Source of the DNA: Paraperibacillus marinus | Lineage (GTDB): Bacteria > Bacillota > Bacilli > Bacillales > DSM-1321 | DNA: 64,000 bases | Reading direction: 5' to 3' | Assembly: GCF_046237605.1 (NCBI RefSeq) | Contig: NZ_CP143542.1 | Span: 4,030,001 to 4,094,000, forward strand | Shown here: positions 42,291 through 51,572 of the stretch, one piece after another | Layout: each line of letters starts with the position of its first letter | How positions within the stretch are numbered: the stretch's first letter is position 1 | Notes under the pieces: model-generated | What the model saw: only the letters and a program-made list of their open reading frames with translations | What the model was told of the DNA's origin: nothing | The model's database searches: none | Translations under genes and position numbers: made by a program

Positions 42291-42413
42291 ATGAATACTT
42301 CTTACGAATCCGGGAATTTCAGCAAAGGACTGTTGTGGGGAGCGGGTATCAGTATTCCGCTTTGGGTATCGGCTTATGGATGGGTTAAGTTAATCCTGCA
42401 AATGATGAACTAA
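42291..42413 (+). CDS. 40-residue small membrane protein
   Basis: ATG 42291 follows AAAAGGAG with 7-8 nt spacing. The product starts polar (NTSYESGNFSKG) and continues with a helix rich in Trp, Gly and Ile (LLWGAGISIPLWVSAYGWVK). A terminator lies 17 nt after the stop. A promoter with 0A-type boxes precedes it by 170 nt. Probably a small membrane peptide made in the transition to stationary phase, by inference. Confidence 0.6.
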   Translation: MNTSYESGNFSKGLLWGAGISIPLWVSAYGWVKLILQMMN

Positions 42414-42431
42414 TTACAAATCAATAATAGT

Positions 42432-42464
42432 AAAAGGCATCCGCACGAGAGCGCGGATGCCTTT
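42432..42464. terminator. Bidirectional terminator
   Basis: AAAGGCATCCGC pairs with GCGGATGCCTTT around a short loop; flanked by A and T runs. It serves the 40-residue gene and the end of the capsule operon. Confidence 0.88.
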
Positions 42465-42508
42465 GTTTGTTGTTTGGATAATTCTCAGCTGTTAATTCAT
42501 CCAGTATA

Positions 42509-43621
42509 CTAAACTAGGCTAACTCTTTTTTCTTCAGTGTTTGCAAGAATGTTCTTCAATGCTAAAATAATATTTCCGAGCTCGTCTTTCTTTTCATAGC
42601 TGCTGTTATGCAGCTCTTGTTTTAAGGAATGAACAAAGGAGTCTGTAATCTTAAAGCGTTCAAACTTCTCCCATTCCATGGTTCTGCAAAGCTGGTACTG
42701 GAGCAGATAAGATATCGTATTTTGATCCTCAGCCATGCAAGGCCGGTCGATGATCAATAACGGAGTATTTCCAGTGATACACTCCCCAATCGTCCCCCAG
42801 CCTGCTTTTGTTATCGCAAGATCCGCAGCTGCTATATAGTTTTGTGAATTCATATAATCGCGGGGGATTCTTGTAATATTCCGCCCTTCTATATTTGTGT
42901 TATGCGAAACAATGAAATGACAGTTCTCACTTCGCCAAAGCGGCAGCTGATTCAAACTCCCCACATCGATTTTCATTCCAAGTCCAAAAAAGATGATGTG
43001 CTGATCCGCCTGCTGGTTTAAACTTCTTTTTATCCGGTCAGTCTCTTCCCAGTCCACTTTCCTGGAAAAGAAACCAGCTTCTATATCGCCGCCATCTGAC
43101 CAATTCTCTTCTCTGCTTCCGGCCAGCCTGATCTGATATGTCATCTTGGAATAAGCTTTTCGAAACGGTTCTAATTTTTCCCGATCCACCATGTCCTCAT
43201 AAGCGGAATACCAGGTAAAGTTCGAAATGCCAGCAGACGGAATTCCTGCTGAGGATGCAGCCTCAAACGCGATGGGCGATATATCAGACAGCACTAAATC
43301 AATGTTTTCCCCGTTCAAAAAGGCTGCTTCTTCAGCAATTCTTTTCGGCCAGGAATATATGAAGGTATTAAATTTACGGGTAAGAGCGGTCACATCTGGC
43401 ATAATTGAATCCTTTTCCAGCACATAGCCGATATCAGTCTGAACGTCGCGGAAGAAGATGCGCTCATCAGTTAAAAATCCCTTCAGAAAATCCAGTGCAA
43501 AGAAATGACAGATCACAACAGAAAGCTCCTTGTCCTCTTCTATCCATCTCTGGATAATAGCTGCACTCCTCGCCGCATGGCCATATCCATAATCTGATAT
43601 ATAATAAGCAATTTTCCTCAC
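42509..43621 (-). CDS. GT28/MurG-like glycosyltransferase
   Basis: 370 residues of GT-B fold. The opening MRKIAYYISDYGYGHAARS has the Gly-His acceptor-site loop (GYGHAAR) seen in UDP-sugar transferases such as MurG and diglucosyldiacylglycerol synthases. The donor half has ITKAGWGTIGECITGNTP and PCMAEDQ, equivalent to the UDP-binding G-x-x-T-x-x-E region. ATG 43621 is spaced well from AGGAGG. It is the last gene of the capsule operon, so it may add a side-chain sugar or act separately; 60 nt with a terminator-like hairpin separate it from manC. Confidence 0.78.
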   Translation of the reverse strand: MRKIAYYISDYGYGHAARSAAIIQRWIEEDKELSVVICHFFALDFLKGFLTDERIFFRDVQTDIGYVLEKDSIMPDVTALTRKFNTFIYSWPKRIAEEAAFLNGENIDLVLSDISPIAFEAASSAGIPSAGISNFTWYSAYEDMVDREKLEPFRKAYSKMTYQIRLAGSREENWSDGGDIEAGFFSRKVDWEETDRIKRSLNQQADQHIIFFGLGMKIDVGSLNQLPLWRSENCHFIVSHNTNIEGRNITRIPRDYMNSQNYIAAADLAITKAGWGTIGECITGNTPLLIIDRPCMAEDQNTISYLLQYQLCRTMEWEKFERFKITDSFVHSLKQELHNSSYEKKDELGNIILALKNILANTEEKRVSLV

Positions 43622-43649
43622 CCTAACACCTCCTAAGACATACTTAAAT

Positions 43650-43675
43650 AAGGGAGCAGGCTGCCCCGCTCCCTT
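43650..43675 (-). terminator. Terminator-like hairpin after manC
   Basis: AAGGGAGC (43650-43657) and GCTCCCTT (43668-43675) form an 8-bp stem; TTATTT follows on the minus strand. It lies inside the operon, before the last gene. Confidence 0.6.
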
Positions 43676-43681
43676 TAAGTA

Positions 43682-45070
43682 TTAATAGATGACTTTGGAT
43701 CTGGATTTTTGGAAATGATTCAAAACATCATCCCATTCAAAATACAAACGAGTAAAGTCCTTATCACTGATGCCAATACCAGTCTGAACCTCGACGAACT
43801 CCAAATCACGAATCGCCTTAATGCCATGCTTCTTGCCGGCTGGGAGATGAATGATATCCCCTGCTTTCACACGGGTAATGGAATCATCTAACGCAAGTTC
43901 GCCTTCTCCTCTGACAATCGTCCACACTTCATCCCGCAGGTTATGATAATGATAGCTGGAATTCTTGCCTTTCAGAATGCAGATGCGCTTCGTGACCATT
44001 TCCTGCCCATCATTGTATTTCGCATAATCCAGGGTACGTGACCAGCCCCAAATCCGTTCCTCATACATTGGTGGCTGCTCAAAGCTGCCAATCAATTCCT
44101 TGATTTTAGGGCTGGTTGCTTTGTCTGCCACAAGGATTCCATCGGGGCTTGCCGCCACCACAAGATCCTTCACTCCAAGAACGGTAACCGGAATATCCAG
44201 TTCATTGATCAGGTGACTATTCACCGTTTCCTCACACATAACACCTTTACCTATTTGAGAAGTTGCCATCTCTTCCGTCAATGTATTCCAGGTACCAAGG
44301 TCCTTCCAATAGCCATCATAAGGAACAGCAACAATATGATTCGCCTTTTCCACCACTTCATAATCAAAGCTGATTTTAGGCAGATTCTTATACTGCATTT
44401 CCAATTGATCAAACGCGACCGGCAGTCCTTTGTCCTCTAAGATTTCAATTAGATACTTCAACTTAAAAGCAAATACACCACAGTTCCATAGAGCATTCAA
44501 ATCGATAAGAGTCTGAGCTTTTTCTTCGCTCGGCTTTTCAGTGAAGTGGTTAACTGTAAAATAAGAGTGCGATTCCACATCTCCCTTTGGCACGATATAT
44601 CCATACTTAGCAGATGGATACGTAGGCTTGACCCCAACTAGAGCTAAATCCGCTTTGGATTGCAGCATCACTTCCTCTAATTCTTTCACCTTATGAAAAA
44701 ATCGATCCTCAACATAAGGATCGACCGGCAAAACAACTATAATTTCATCTTCTGATATATCCTGCTTAGAGTAGAGGTAGGAGGCAGCTAATGCAATAGC
44801 TGGAAACGTATCGCGGCGTTCAGGTTCAATCACAAGTGGCACATCCACGCCTATCTGGCTGTGAATCATATCTCTTTGCATCTTAGAAGTCGCAATAACG
44901 GAGGAATCTGCCAGTCCGACTGTTTTTAACTGCCCCCATACACGCTGGACCATGGATTCCTGATCATTACCATTGCTTTCTAGCACCTTTAGGAATTGCT
45001 TGGATCTTGTGTCGTTTGAAAGGGGCCAAAGGCGTTTTCCTGATCCTCCGGATAAAAGAACTAGTTTCAT
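43682..45070 (-). CDS. manC: Mannose-1-phosphate guanylyltransferase (ManC/AlgA type)
   Basis: 462 residues. The nucleotidyltransferase signature LSGGSGKRLWPLS starts the protein, with IVVLPVDPYVED for the Mg site and FTEKPSEEKA as the usual FxEKP motif. From about 350 comes a cupin domain (YHYHNLRDEVWTIVRGEGEL), as in bifunctional mannose-6-phosphate isomerase/GDP-mannose pyrophosphorylases. The product is GDP-mannose, the precursor used by Gmd and Fcl in the same operon. GGAGGG precedes ATG 45070, right after a terminator. A phosphomannomutase is not in the window. Confidence 0.92.
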   Translation of the reverse strand: MKLVLLSGGSGKRLWPLSNDTRSKQFLKVLESNGNDQESMVQRVWGQLKTVGLADSSVIATSKMQRDMIHSQIGVDVPLVIEPERRDTFPAIALAASYLYSKQDISEDEIIVVLPVDPYVEDRFFHKVKELEEVMLQSKADLALVGVKPTYPSAKYGYIVPKGDVESHSYFTVNHFTEKPSEEKAQTLIDLNALWNCGVFAFKLKYLIEILEDKGLPVAFDQLEMQYKNLPKISFDYEVVEKANHIVAVPYDGYWKDLGTWNTLTEEMATSQIGKGVMCEETVNSHLINELDIPVTVLGVKDLVVAASPDGILVADKATSPKIKELIGSFEQPPMYEERIWGWSRTLDYAKYNDGQEMVTKRICILKGKNSSYHYHNLRDEVWTIVRGEGELALDDSITRVKAGDIIHLPAGKKHGIKAIRDLEFVEVQTGIGISDKDFTRLYFEWDDVLNHFQKSRSKVIY

Positions 45071-45081
45071 GAAATCCCTCC

Positions 45082-45113
45082 AAAAAAAAATAGGCCCGAT
45101 ATGGGCCCTTTTT
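45082..45113 (-). terminator. Intra-operon terminator between ugd and manC
   Basis: GGCCC (45093-45097) and GGGCC (45103-45107) form a GC stem extended by neighbouring A-T pairs; nine T follow on the minus strand and run almost into the manC ribosome binding site. Confidence 0.8.
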
Positions 45114-45153
45114 AAAATCTTTTAGTAATAGTAAAATGTGAATTTTGTTGCAA

Positions 45154-46473
45154 TCAAACCAGGGAATGCTTGCCGCTGCTGATGGTCTCTCTTCCAATCG
45201 AATCATAAACAATATTCGCTCTCTTTACTGAAGTGAGATCATAACAATTCCGTCCATCCAGCACGATCGGAGATTTCATTAATTCATGGTATTTTGATAG
45301 ATTAAAGCTTTTGATTTCATCCCACTCTGTAAAAATAAAGCAGACATCCGCATCCTTAATCGTATCCTCAATTGTACTGCAATAAGTAATCTCATCAGGG
45401 TACTCCTTCTTGAAGTTTTCAACTCCAACAGGATCCCAGGCTTTCACATTGGCGCCGTCTTCCAGCAAGATAGGAATATTAACTAAAGAAGGAGCTTCTC
45501 TTAAATCGTCAGTCCCCGGCTTAAAGGTTAATCCCAAGACTGCAATATTGAGTCCCTTGAAGCTATCAAAATACTTGCGGGATTTTTTGATCAACTTGAG
45601 TTTTTGATTTTCATTCACATCAATGGCTGCCTTTATCGTCTTCAACTCATTGTCATGGAAACTGGCCAGCCAGTGTAAAGCTTTTGTATCTTTAGGAAAG
45701 CAAGAGCCGCCATAACCAATCCCAGCATTTAAGAAACGGTCACCAATCCGCTTGTCAAAGCCCATGCCAAGGGCAACATCTTCTATGTCAGCCCCAATCG
45801 TTTCACATAGGTTGGCGATTTCATTGATAAATGAAATTTTCAAAGCAAGGAAGTCATTCGAGGCATATTTAATCATTTCAGCACTCTTCCTATTTGTAAC
45901 AACTATAGGTGCATCAAAGTCTTTATAAACCTCTTTTAAAACTTCTCCTGCATATGGATCCTCAACCCCTATAACAATCCTTGATGCATGCAGCGTGTCT
46001 CTTACCGCCGTACCCTGTGACAGAAACTCGGGATTGGATGCCACATAAACTTTAACATTATGCTTTAATTTTGCCTTAATTAATTCTTCGATTTTATCAT
46101 TGGTACCGATAGGAACTGTTGATTTAACGACTACCACGCAGTCTTTCTCGATGCTTTCAGCAATTTGTTCGGCTACTTCATATACATATTTTAAATTGGC
46201 AGAGCCATCTTGTTTTTCTGGGGTTCCAACACCTATAAAAATAATATCTGCGTCTTGATAAACATCTTTATAGTCTGTTGTGAAATTCAACTTACTCATA
46301 TTGTCCACCATTAATTCTTCTAGACCAGGTTCGTAAATTGGAGATATTGCCCTTTTCATTAATGAAACTTTTTTATTATCAATGTCAACACAGGAAATCA
46401 TGTGTCCATGTTTTGCCAAACAGACTCCAGTTACTAAGCCTACGTATCCTGTGCCAGCTACTACAATTTTCAT
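45154..46473 (-). CDS. ugd: UDP-glucose 6-dehydrogenase
   Basis: 439 residues. NAD site GTGYVGLVTG at the start, GVGTPEKQDGSANLKYV for the bridging region, VVKSTVPIGT and the active-site GYGGSCFPKDTKAL with the catalytic Cys. The C-terminal domain has LTFKPGTDDLREAPS. It oxidises UDP-glucose to UDP-glucuronate in the cytoplasm (two NAD+). UDP-glucose comes from GalU in the same operon; the glucuronate probably gives the polymer its negative charge. In Bacillus such enzymes are activated by tyrosine kinases like the YwqD relative encoded here. Confidence 0.95.
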   Translation of the reverse strand: MKIVVAGTGYVGLVTGVCLAKHGHMISCVDIDNKKVSLMKRAISPIYEPGLEELMVDNMSKLNFTTDYKDVYQDADIIFIGVGTPEKQDGSANLKYVYEVAEQIAESIEKDCVVVVKSTVPIGTNDKIEELIKAKLKHNVKVYVASNPEFLSQGTAVRDTLHASRIVIGVEDPYAGEVLKEVYKDFDAPIVVTNRKSAEMIKYASNDFLALKISFINEIANLCETIGADIEDVALGMGFDKRIGDRFLNAGIGYGGSCFPKDTKALHWLASFHDNELKTIKAAIDVNENQKLKLIKKSRKYFDSFKGLNIAVLGLTFKPGTDDLREAPSLVNIPILLEDGANVKAWDPVGVENFKKEYPDEITYCSTIEDTIKDADVCFIFTEWDEIKSFNLSKYHELMKSPIVLDGRNCYDLTSVKRANIVYDSIGRETISSGKHSLV

Positions 46474-46515
46474 CTTTATCCCACCTATTTATTATTTTTA
46501 GAAAGTTAAAAAATA

Positions 46516-47982
46516 TTAGTGTTTATTTTCTAAGTTTGTAAGGAGTGGAGTTGATGTTCTTTTTACCAGAAATCTATATGTTATCCAAACAAACACCATA
46601 ATGTATATTGGTTGCCAAATAATTTCATTAAAGTATCCTCGGGTATATCTCATTAAGTAGTAGAGAAATGAAGTTGCAACCGCAAAATAAATAGGTTTTT
46701 GGGACAAAGATATTAAAAAATTTTCATACTTAACAATTAACAATGAGAATATTAATACTAGAGGAATTCCAAACCAGCCAAAGTTCCAGTACCATTCTGC
46801 AATGGCAGATCCCCCCATAGCATATACAGTAGAATTTATATATGCCCCTCTTTCTGGTTGTTCTAAATAGACATTAAACAATGCGAACTTTTCTATTCCA
46901 GCGGTAGGTATCTTAAAACCACTTAATATTGAATATACAATAGAAGCCAAATAAGAGGTGCCGTATTGAAAACTACCTGTTGAAGGGACTGCCATTAGAG
47001 ATTGAATTACTGCTTTGACTGTACCTCCCATTTCCAATGCTAGTCCTTTTAGAGGCTCTGATTCACTAATAACTAATTTTAATTTATTCATAAATTGACC
47101 ATCAATTGTAGTCTTTCTAATATTTGTAACAATCGTTATTAAAAAACTTCCAATATAAGCCATCAATGCATAAGCTAAGTTGAATTTTGGCTTGAAAAAG
47201 TAGCAATACATAAATATTAATGGAACTAGGGTTTGAATAGTGTTACCTTTTCGCCCTGATAAAAACATAAAAATTAGATAGTATATAATTGTTAATGACA
47301 TAATTAAAGTGAACTTAGTTTTGTCGTTTCTTAGGCTACTTAAAATTAACAGAATGGATGGTAAAAATAATTTTGTAAACCAACCTAAAGGTATCCCCTG
47401 AAATGTAATTTCAACTTCAAACATGCCTTCATATCCTACTTTGTTTTTAACCAGTATCTGAATAATATCATGATAAAGTTCTGGGATTACACTTATACAA
47501 AAAAGAACGATTCCTAATTTCTTACATATATATAGTGAATTTTTTTCATTATAATTATATTCTATATTGTTTTCGCTTTTCTTTACATTCGAGAAACAAA
47601 TAACTCCTATAACATATACAAAAGTAAATAATAAGGCATAAATCGTTCCCCAATATCCCCAGTATTCTCCATATCGATAAAGCATTTCGTTTGTAGTATA
47701 GGTAATTTGATTAAACTTCAAATCATATCCAATAACTATTACTGAAGAAATATGGAACATTATTAAGCTTAATAACACAAAAAACTTTGGAGACATCCAT
47801 CGAAATTTCATTATTCTCCATACCAACACATAATATATTAGATGGATAGTTGCAACTTGAGCACATCTCCATTCCCAGCCTTCAGAAATTTGGAAAAAAT
47901 CATTAAATAAAATTATTATATTACTTAATAAAACTCCAACTCCTATTAGTAGAATATTCAGCTTTCTAACTGATATATTCAT
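46516..47982 (-). CDS. wzy: O-antigen/capsule polymerase (Wzy)
   Basis: 488 residues with about twelve hydrophobic helices and larger loops between helices 7-8 and near YGTSYLASIVYSIL, typical of Wzy polymerases. GGSAIAEWYWNFGWFGIPLV near the C-terminus is the family signature region (G-S-x-x-x-E-x-Y-x-N-x-G). It joins lipid-linked repeat units at the outer face of the membrane. AT-rich, as are the neighbouring transferase genes, unlike the sugar-nucleotide genes, a mark of serotype-specific, transferred DNA. Confidence 0.85.
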   Translation of the reverse strand: MNISVRKLNILLIGVGVLLSNIIILFNDFFQISEGWEWRCAQVATIHLIYYVLVWRIMKFRWMSPKFFVLLSLIMFHISSVIVIGYDLKFNQITYTTNEMLYRYGEYWGYWGTIYALLFTFVYVIGVICFSNVKKSENNIEYNYNEKNSLYICKKLGIVLFCISVIPELYHDIIQILVKNKVGYEGMFEVEITFQGIPLGWFTKLFLPSILLILSSLRNDKTKFTLIMSLTIIYYLIFMFLSGRKGNTIQTLVPLIFMYCYFFKPKFNLAYALMAYIGSFLITIVTNIRKTTIDGQFMNKLKLVISESEPLKGLALEMGGTVKAVIQSLMAVPSTGSFQYGTSYLASIVYSILSGFKIPTAGIEKFALFNVYLEQPERGAYINSTVYAMGGSAIAEWYWNFGWFGIPLVLIFSLLIVKYENFLISLSQKPIYFAVATSFLYYLMRYTRGYFNEIIWQPIYIMVFVWITYRFLVKRTSTPLLTNLENKH

Positions 47983-48051
47983 TAATTTCCTCCCTCAACA
48001 TACAAGTGTAAATTTTAATTTATCCGCATTGTGGCAAGATTCTTTTTCCGC

Positions 48052-48238
48052 CTAAATTTTATATACTATTATTAAACTATTTTTGCAGCTTTTTTTATAC
48101 TCCTCTAGGGTATTAAAGCTGAAATTGAGAATTAACCTGTCTCTAATTTTGCTTGTACTTTCAATTGTAGCTGCCCCTCCATCCTTAATATAAAAAATAC
48201 CAACCAAAGGGAATAAGGGCTAATACAAAAATAATCAT
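48052..48238 (-). pseudogene. Small membrane protein gene broken at a T-run
   Basis: From ATG 48238 the minus strand encodes IIFVLALIPFGWYF and then hits TAA after a run of six T. If the run had five T, the frame would continue YIKDGGAATIESTSKIRD and on to VYKI and a TAG at 48052, giving about 61 residues: one membrane helix and a polar tail. No good ribosome binding site is seen. It lies in the 286-nt gap between wzy and an acetyltransferase gene. Confidence 0.35.
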
Positions 48239-48268
48239 CCCTCTAGATAATACTGGAACAAAACATTT

Positions 48269-48835
48269 TTATATCGGATTATTAACATACAAGTCAGCAC
48301 CTTTATATGAAATAACCCTTCCAGGAATCCCCACTACAACTGCATTGTTTTCAACTGATTTATTTAATACACAGTTAGTACCAACAGCAACATTATTCCC
48401 AACCTTTATACCACCGATCACTTTTGCCCCAGGTGCTAGATACACATTGTCACCTATTATTGGAAACTGTTTTATGCCATCCTTAATGGTCATACCAACC
48501 GTTGTACATTGTGATATGGTTACATTTTTCCCTGCCACTTTTGGACTAAATACAATTCCATTAATATGAAACAATAATAAACCCGGACCAATTTCAATAG
48601 CGTAAGGAATGTCATAACCGAATTTATATTTATAGCGTTTATACATTATATAGGAAAATGGAAAAATACTATATTTTGTTAACTTCCTTTTCCTAAAGAA
48701 ATGGCATATTCTTAGCCATACGGAAAATTTAAATCCTTCGTTTAAAAAATAATGTTTTAAAAACTTTTTTAAGGATACTTCTCCAGCATAGCGAAATAAA
48801 TCAGATTTAATAAAATATAATATACTTTTCAGCAA
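48269..48835 (-). CDS. Serine O-acetyltransferase-like left-handed beta-helix protein
   Basis: 188 residues. An N-terminal helical part (about 1-75) with the CysE-like stretch SVWLRICHFFRKRK, then hexapeptide repeats (IGPGLLLFHINGIVFSPKV, VGNNVAVGTNCVLN and others) and a terminal VVVGIPGRVI. Such short CysE-like proteins in capsule loci (WcaB/EpsC type) acetylate sugars of the repeat unit with acetyl-CoA. ATTATCCTCC (GGAGGATAAT on the minus strand) precedes the start. Confidence 0.85.
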   Translation of the reverse strand: MLKSILYFIKSDLFRYAGEVSLKKFLKHYFLNEGFKFSVWLRICHFFRKRKLTKYSIFPFSYIMYKRYKYKFGYDIPYAIEIGPGLLLFHINGIVFSPKVAGKNVTISQCTTVGMTIKDGIKQFPIIGDNVYLAPGAKVIGGIKVGNNVAVGTNCVLNKSVENNAVVVGIPGRVISYKGADLYVNNPI

Positions 48836-48867
48836 TAATTATCCTCCTAAAAGCTATGGTATTTAAA

Positions 48868-49995
48868 TTACTGAATACCTAATAAAATTTCTTCATACTT
48901 TCTACCTAAAGTATCAAGAGTAAATCCATTCTCTTGTATTTTTTTTCTTCTTTCTTCTACATTCGGTATTTGTTTACTACTGAAATTTAAGATTCGATCC
49001 GCCCATTCAACTTCATTATTCACAGAAATATAGTCTAATATTCCCATATCCATATTTGCTTCAGAAGTAATTGTATCTGACAATATTGTTGGTATCCCGG
49101 CAGCTTGAGCTTCAATGGAAACTGTTGGTAAACCTTCAAATAAAGAAGGCAATACAAATACATTGAAAACATGTATAAGATCAGGAATGTCTTCCCTTCT
49201 TCCTAAGAACCTCACGTATTTCTGAAGATTTAGATTATTTACTCTTTCTTTAATTTGTTCCTCTAAATTCCCTTCTCCTACGAAAAGCCACTTGAAATTT
49301 ATATTTCTACTTCTTAACTCACTAATTATTTTTATCATGAACTCATGATTTTTTTGTAAATTAAACCTTCCAATATGACCAATTATTAAATCACCTTGGA
49401 AGATATTTAAATCATCATAAAATTCCACTACTTTATCTTTTGATAGCTGCTTTGTAAATTTGTTTACATCTACACTATTTGGCATTGAGTGAACTTTTTT
49501 TGATTTCCCTATTCTACTCCCAAAAATAAACTCACTAGCCATTTTGCTGCATGTCAAATAGTCAGTAGCCAAACAAGTGGTCATAAATTGAGAGGCTTTA
49601 ATTTGAAGTTTATAAAATAGCCCCTTATTTTCATCACTAGTTCTATGAGCATGTACTAAAACTCTTTTCACATTATATGCTTTTGCAAAGGCCATAAAAA
49701 ATAATCCTTTATATCCCGATATATGACAGTGAACAACATCATATTGATTATCTTTTAATATAGTACAATAAGCTTTTACCATTTTTGTTATTCCCGTATG
49801 AACACTAGGAATACTAAATGTTCTACCACCTCTAAGTTCTATTATATTTATAAAGCTTTTATCATAATCTGAAAAACTCACAACATCTATACAAATGTTT
49901 TTTTTCGACATTCCAGAAATTAAATTTTTCACATAGGATGAAATGCCTCCACCATATCCAGGAATAATATGTAGTACCTTAACCGTGTTATCCAT
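48868..49995 (-). CDS. Glycosyltransferase family 4
   Basis: 375 residues from ATG 49995; AAAAGGAT precedes it, while the longer frame from 50016 adds an unlikely start. GT-B fold: VLHIIPGYGGGISSYVKNL (acceptor-side Gly-rich loop), HVFNVFVLPSLFEGLPTVSI (E-G-x-P) for the donor nucleotide, AHRTSDENKG. It should add one sugar to the lipid-linked repeat unit; the sugar is unknown. Confidence 0.88.
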   Translation of the reverse strand: MDNTVKVLHIIPGYGGGISSYVKNLISGMSKKNICIDVVSFSDYDKSFINIIELRGGRTFSIPSVHTGITKMVKAYCTILKDNQYDVVHCHISGYKGLFFMAFAKAYNVKRVLVHAHRTSDENKGLFYKLQIKASQFMTTCLATDYLTCSKMASEFIFGSRIGKSKKVHSMPNSVDVNKFTKQLSKDKVVEFYDDLNIFQGDLIIGHIGRFNLQKNHEFMIKIISELRSRNINFKWLFVGEGNLEEQIKERVNNLNLQKYVRFLGRREDIPDLIHVFNVFVLPSLFEGLPTVSIEAQAAGIPTILSDTITSEANMDMGILDYISVNNEVEWADRILNFSSKQIPNVEERRKKIQENGFTLDTLGRKYEEILLGIQ

Positions 49996-50058
49996 ATAAC
50001 AGATCCTTTTTGACAATTTTCTTTTTTATTTATTAATAATTTTATTTGATCAATATAC

Positions 50059-51468
50059 CTAATTTAATAACTTTTTTACTTTTGATGTTATTTCTATTAC
50101 TGCTGCTTTATTTAGAAGAAGGTATACTAAATAGGAAAAAAACATTATCCCTAATGTATAAAAATCGTTGAGATATAATGCAGAGAGAATAAATATTGTA
50201 ATTATTATAATTTCAAGTCCGACTTCTTTAAAGATGCTAAGTTGCATTAAATTTGCCAAATACACTTCAGAAAAAATACTTCTTAGTGCAATTGCTATCA
50301 CCATAAATACTATAACCGACTGGATATCATGTAGCACATATGCACCAAAAGAGCATAACAACAAACTACAAACAAAAGTTATGACATTAATTAATAATAA
50401 CAATGATTCTTTCCTTAAGACCTTGAAGTATGTGTTACAAAGCATCTGCATTTTTCCATCAAAAATACACAAAGGTAAAAGTAAGGCCATATATTCTAAA
50501 CTATCTTGATACTTTGGAAGCCATATTTCTAAGACTAACTTGATAGGAATATATAGAATAAATATAACTGGCAAGAATATACTTAACCCTCTCCTCATAT
50601 CTATATACAAAAATTTAAGTTGTTCTTTGTCAATTTGTCTTAGTGCAGGAAAAAGAACCATACTAACTTGACTAATAAATAAAAGAAAAAAGTTAGTTAA
50701 AGATAATGCAAACGAGAATCTACCAAATGTTGTAACCCCCCAAACATTATCTATTACTAACCTTCCTACTCCTAGGATTAGAGCACCCGCGATATTTGCA
50801 ATCAGTAATTTCGACCCTATAGTAATGTTGTCTAACATCTCTTTTAGCACAGCTATATTAAATCTCTTTCTTGCCAAGAGAATGTCTTTTCCAACGTAAA
50901 GACAATAAATTAGTGCCAATGCCTTGCTCAAAATATAAAAGTTGATAAAGAATTCGAAATCAAGATTTTTATTAAGCATCGCTACTATTACTATGATAAT
51001 AAAGAAAATTCTATCAACCATAACGGATAAGGAATATTTATTTGTTTCATTCACAGCTTGGAAGATATAACCCAAAAATGCACTAGCATTATAAATAATC
51101 ATGTAAGCTAGCGTTCCATAAACAACATATAATCTATCTACTTCAAAAATATATTCTTTCGCAGTAATAATAATCATTAATGCAATAATGATTTGAAACC
51201 CTGTAAATAAAAAAAATTGGGATCCCATCAACGAAAAATCTAAATCAGTAAATTTTTTGCCTCCGTATTTTAGATAAACCCCATCTATAAGACCGAAATG
51301 TAAAATTCCTGAATATCCACAATAAAATATAAATAACTGCCAGAAACTATAATCTTCGATACCTAGCAGCTTGGGTACCACCAATGCCATCAGAAGACTT
51401 AATGCCAAAGATATAGCTTGGGCTCCGAAGGCATACATTAAATTCCGAACAAAATTAGATGATTTCAT
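50059..51468 (-). CDS. wzx: Polysaccharide flippase (Wzx, MATE-like)
   Basis: 469 residues with about twelve to fourteen helices and short loops, of the polysaccharide transport superfamily. The start SSNFVRNLMYAFGAQAISLAL is typical. It would flip the lipid-linked repeat unit to the outer face for Wzy. ATG 51468 follows CAGGAG. Very AT-rich. Confidence 0.85.
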   Translation of the reverse strand: MKSSNFVRNLMYAFGAQAISLALSLLMALVVPKLLGIEDYSFWQLFIFYCGYSGILHFGLIDGVYLKYGGKKFTDLDFSLMGSQFFLFTGFQIIIALMIIITAKEYIFEVDRLYVVYGTLAYMIIYNASAFLGYIFQAVNETNKYSLSVMVDRIFFIIIVIVAMLNKNLDFEFFINFYILSKALALIYCLYVGKDILLARKRFNIAVLKEMLDNITIGSKLLIANIAGALILGVGRLVIDNVWGVTTFGRFSFALSLTNFFLLFISQVSMVLFPALRQIDKEQLKFLYIDMRRGLSIFLPVIFILYIPIKLVLEIWLPKYQDSLEYMALLLPLCIFDGKMQMLCNTYFKVLRKESLLLLINVITFVCSLLLCSFGAYVLHDIQSVIVFMVIAIALRSIFSEVYLANLMQLSIFKEVGLEIIIITIFILSALYLNDFYTLGIMFFSYLVYLLLNKAAVIEITSKVKKLLN

Positions 51469-51572
51469 AAAAAACTCCTGAAAGTTTTACCTACTCAAAA
51501 CAAGGATTTAAACAGTATTAGCTTGAAGATGTTATTCTCAGCGTTAAAAATTCTTCATCAACAGACTATTGG

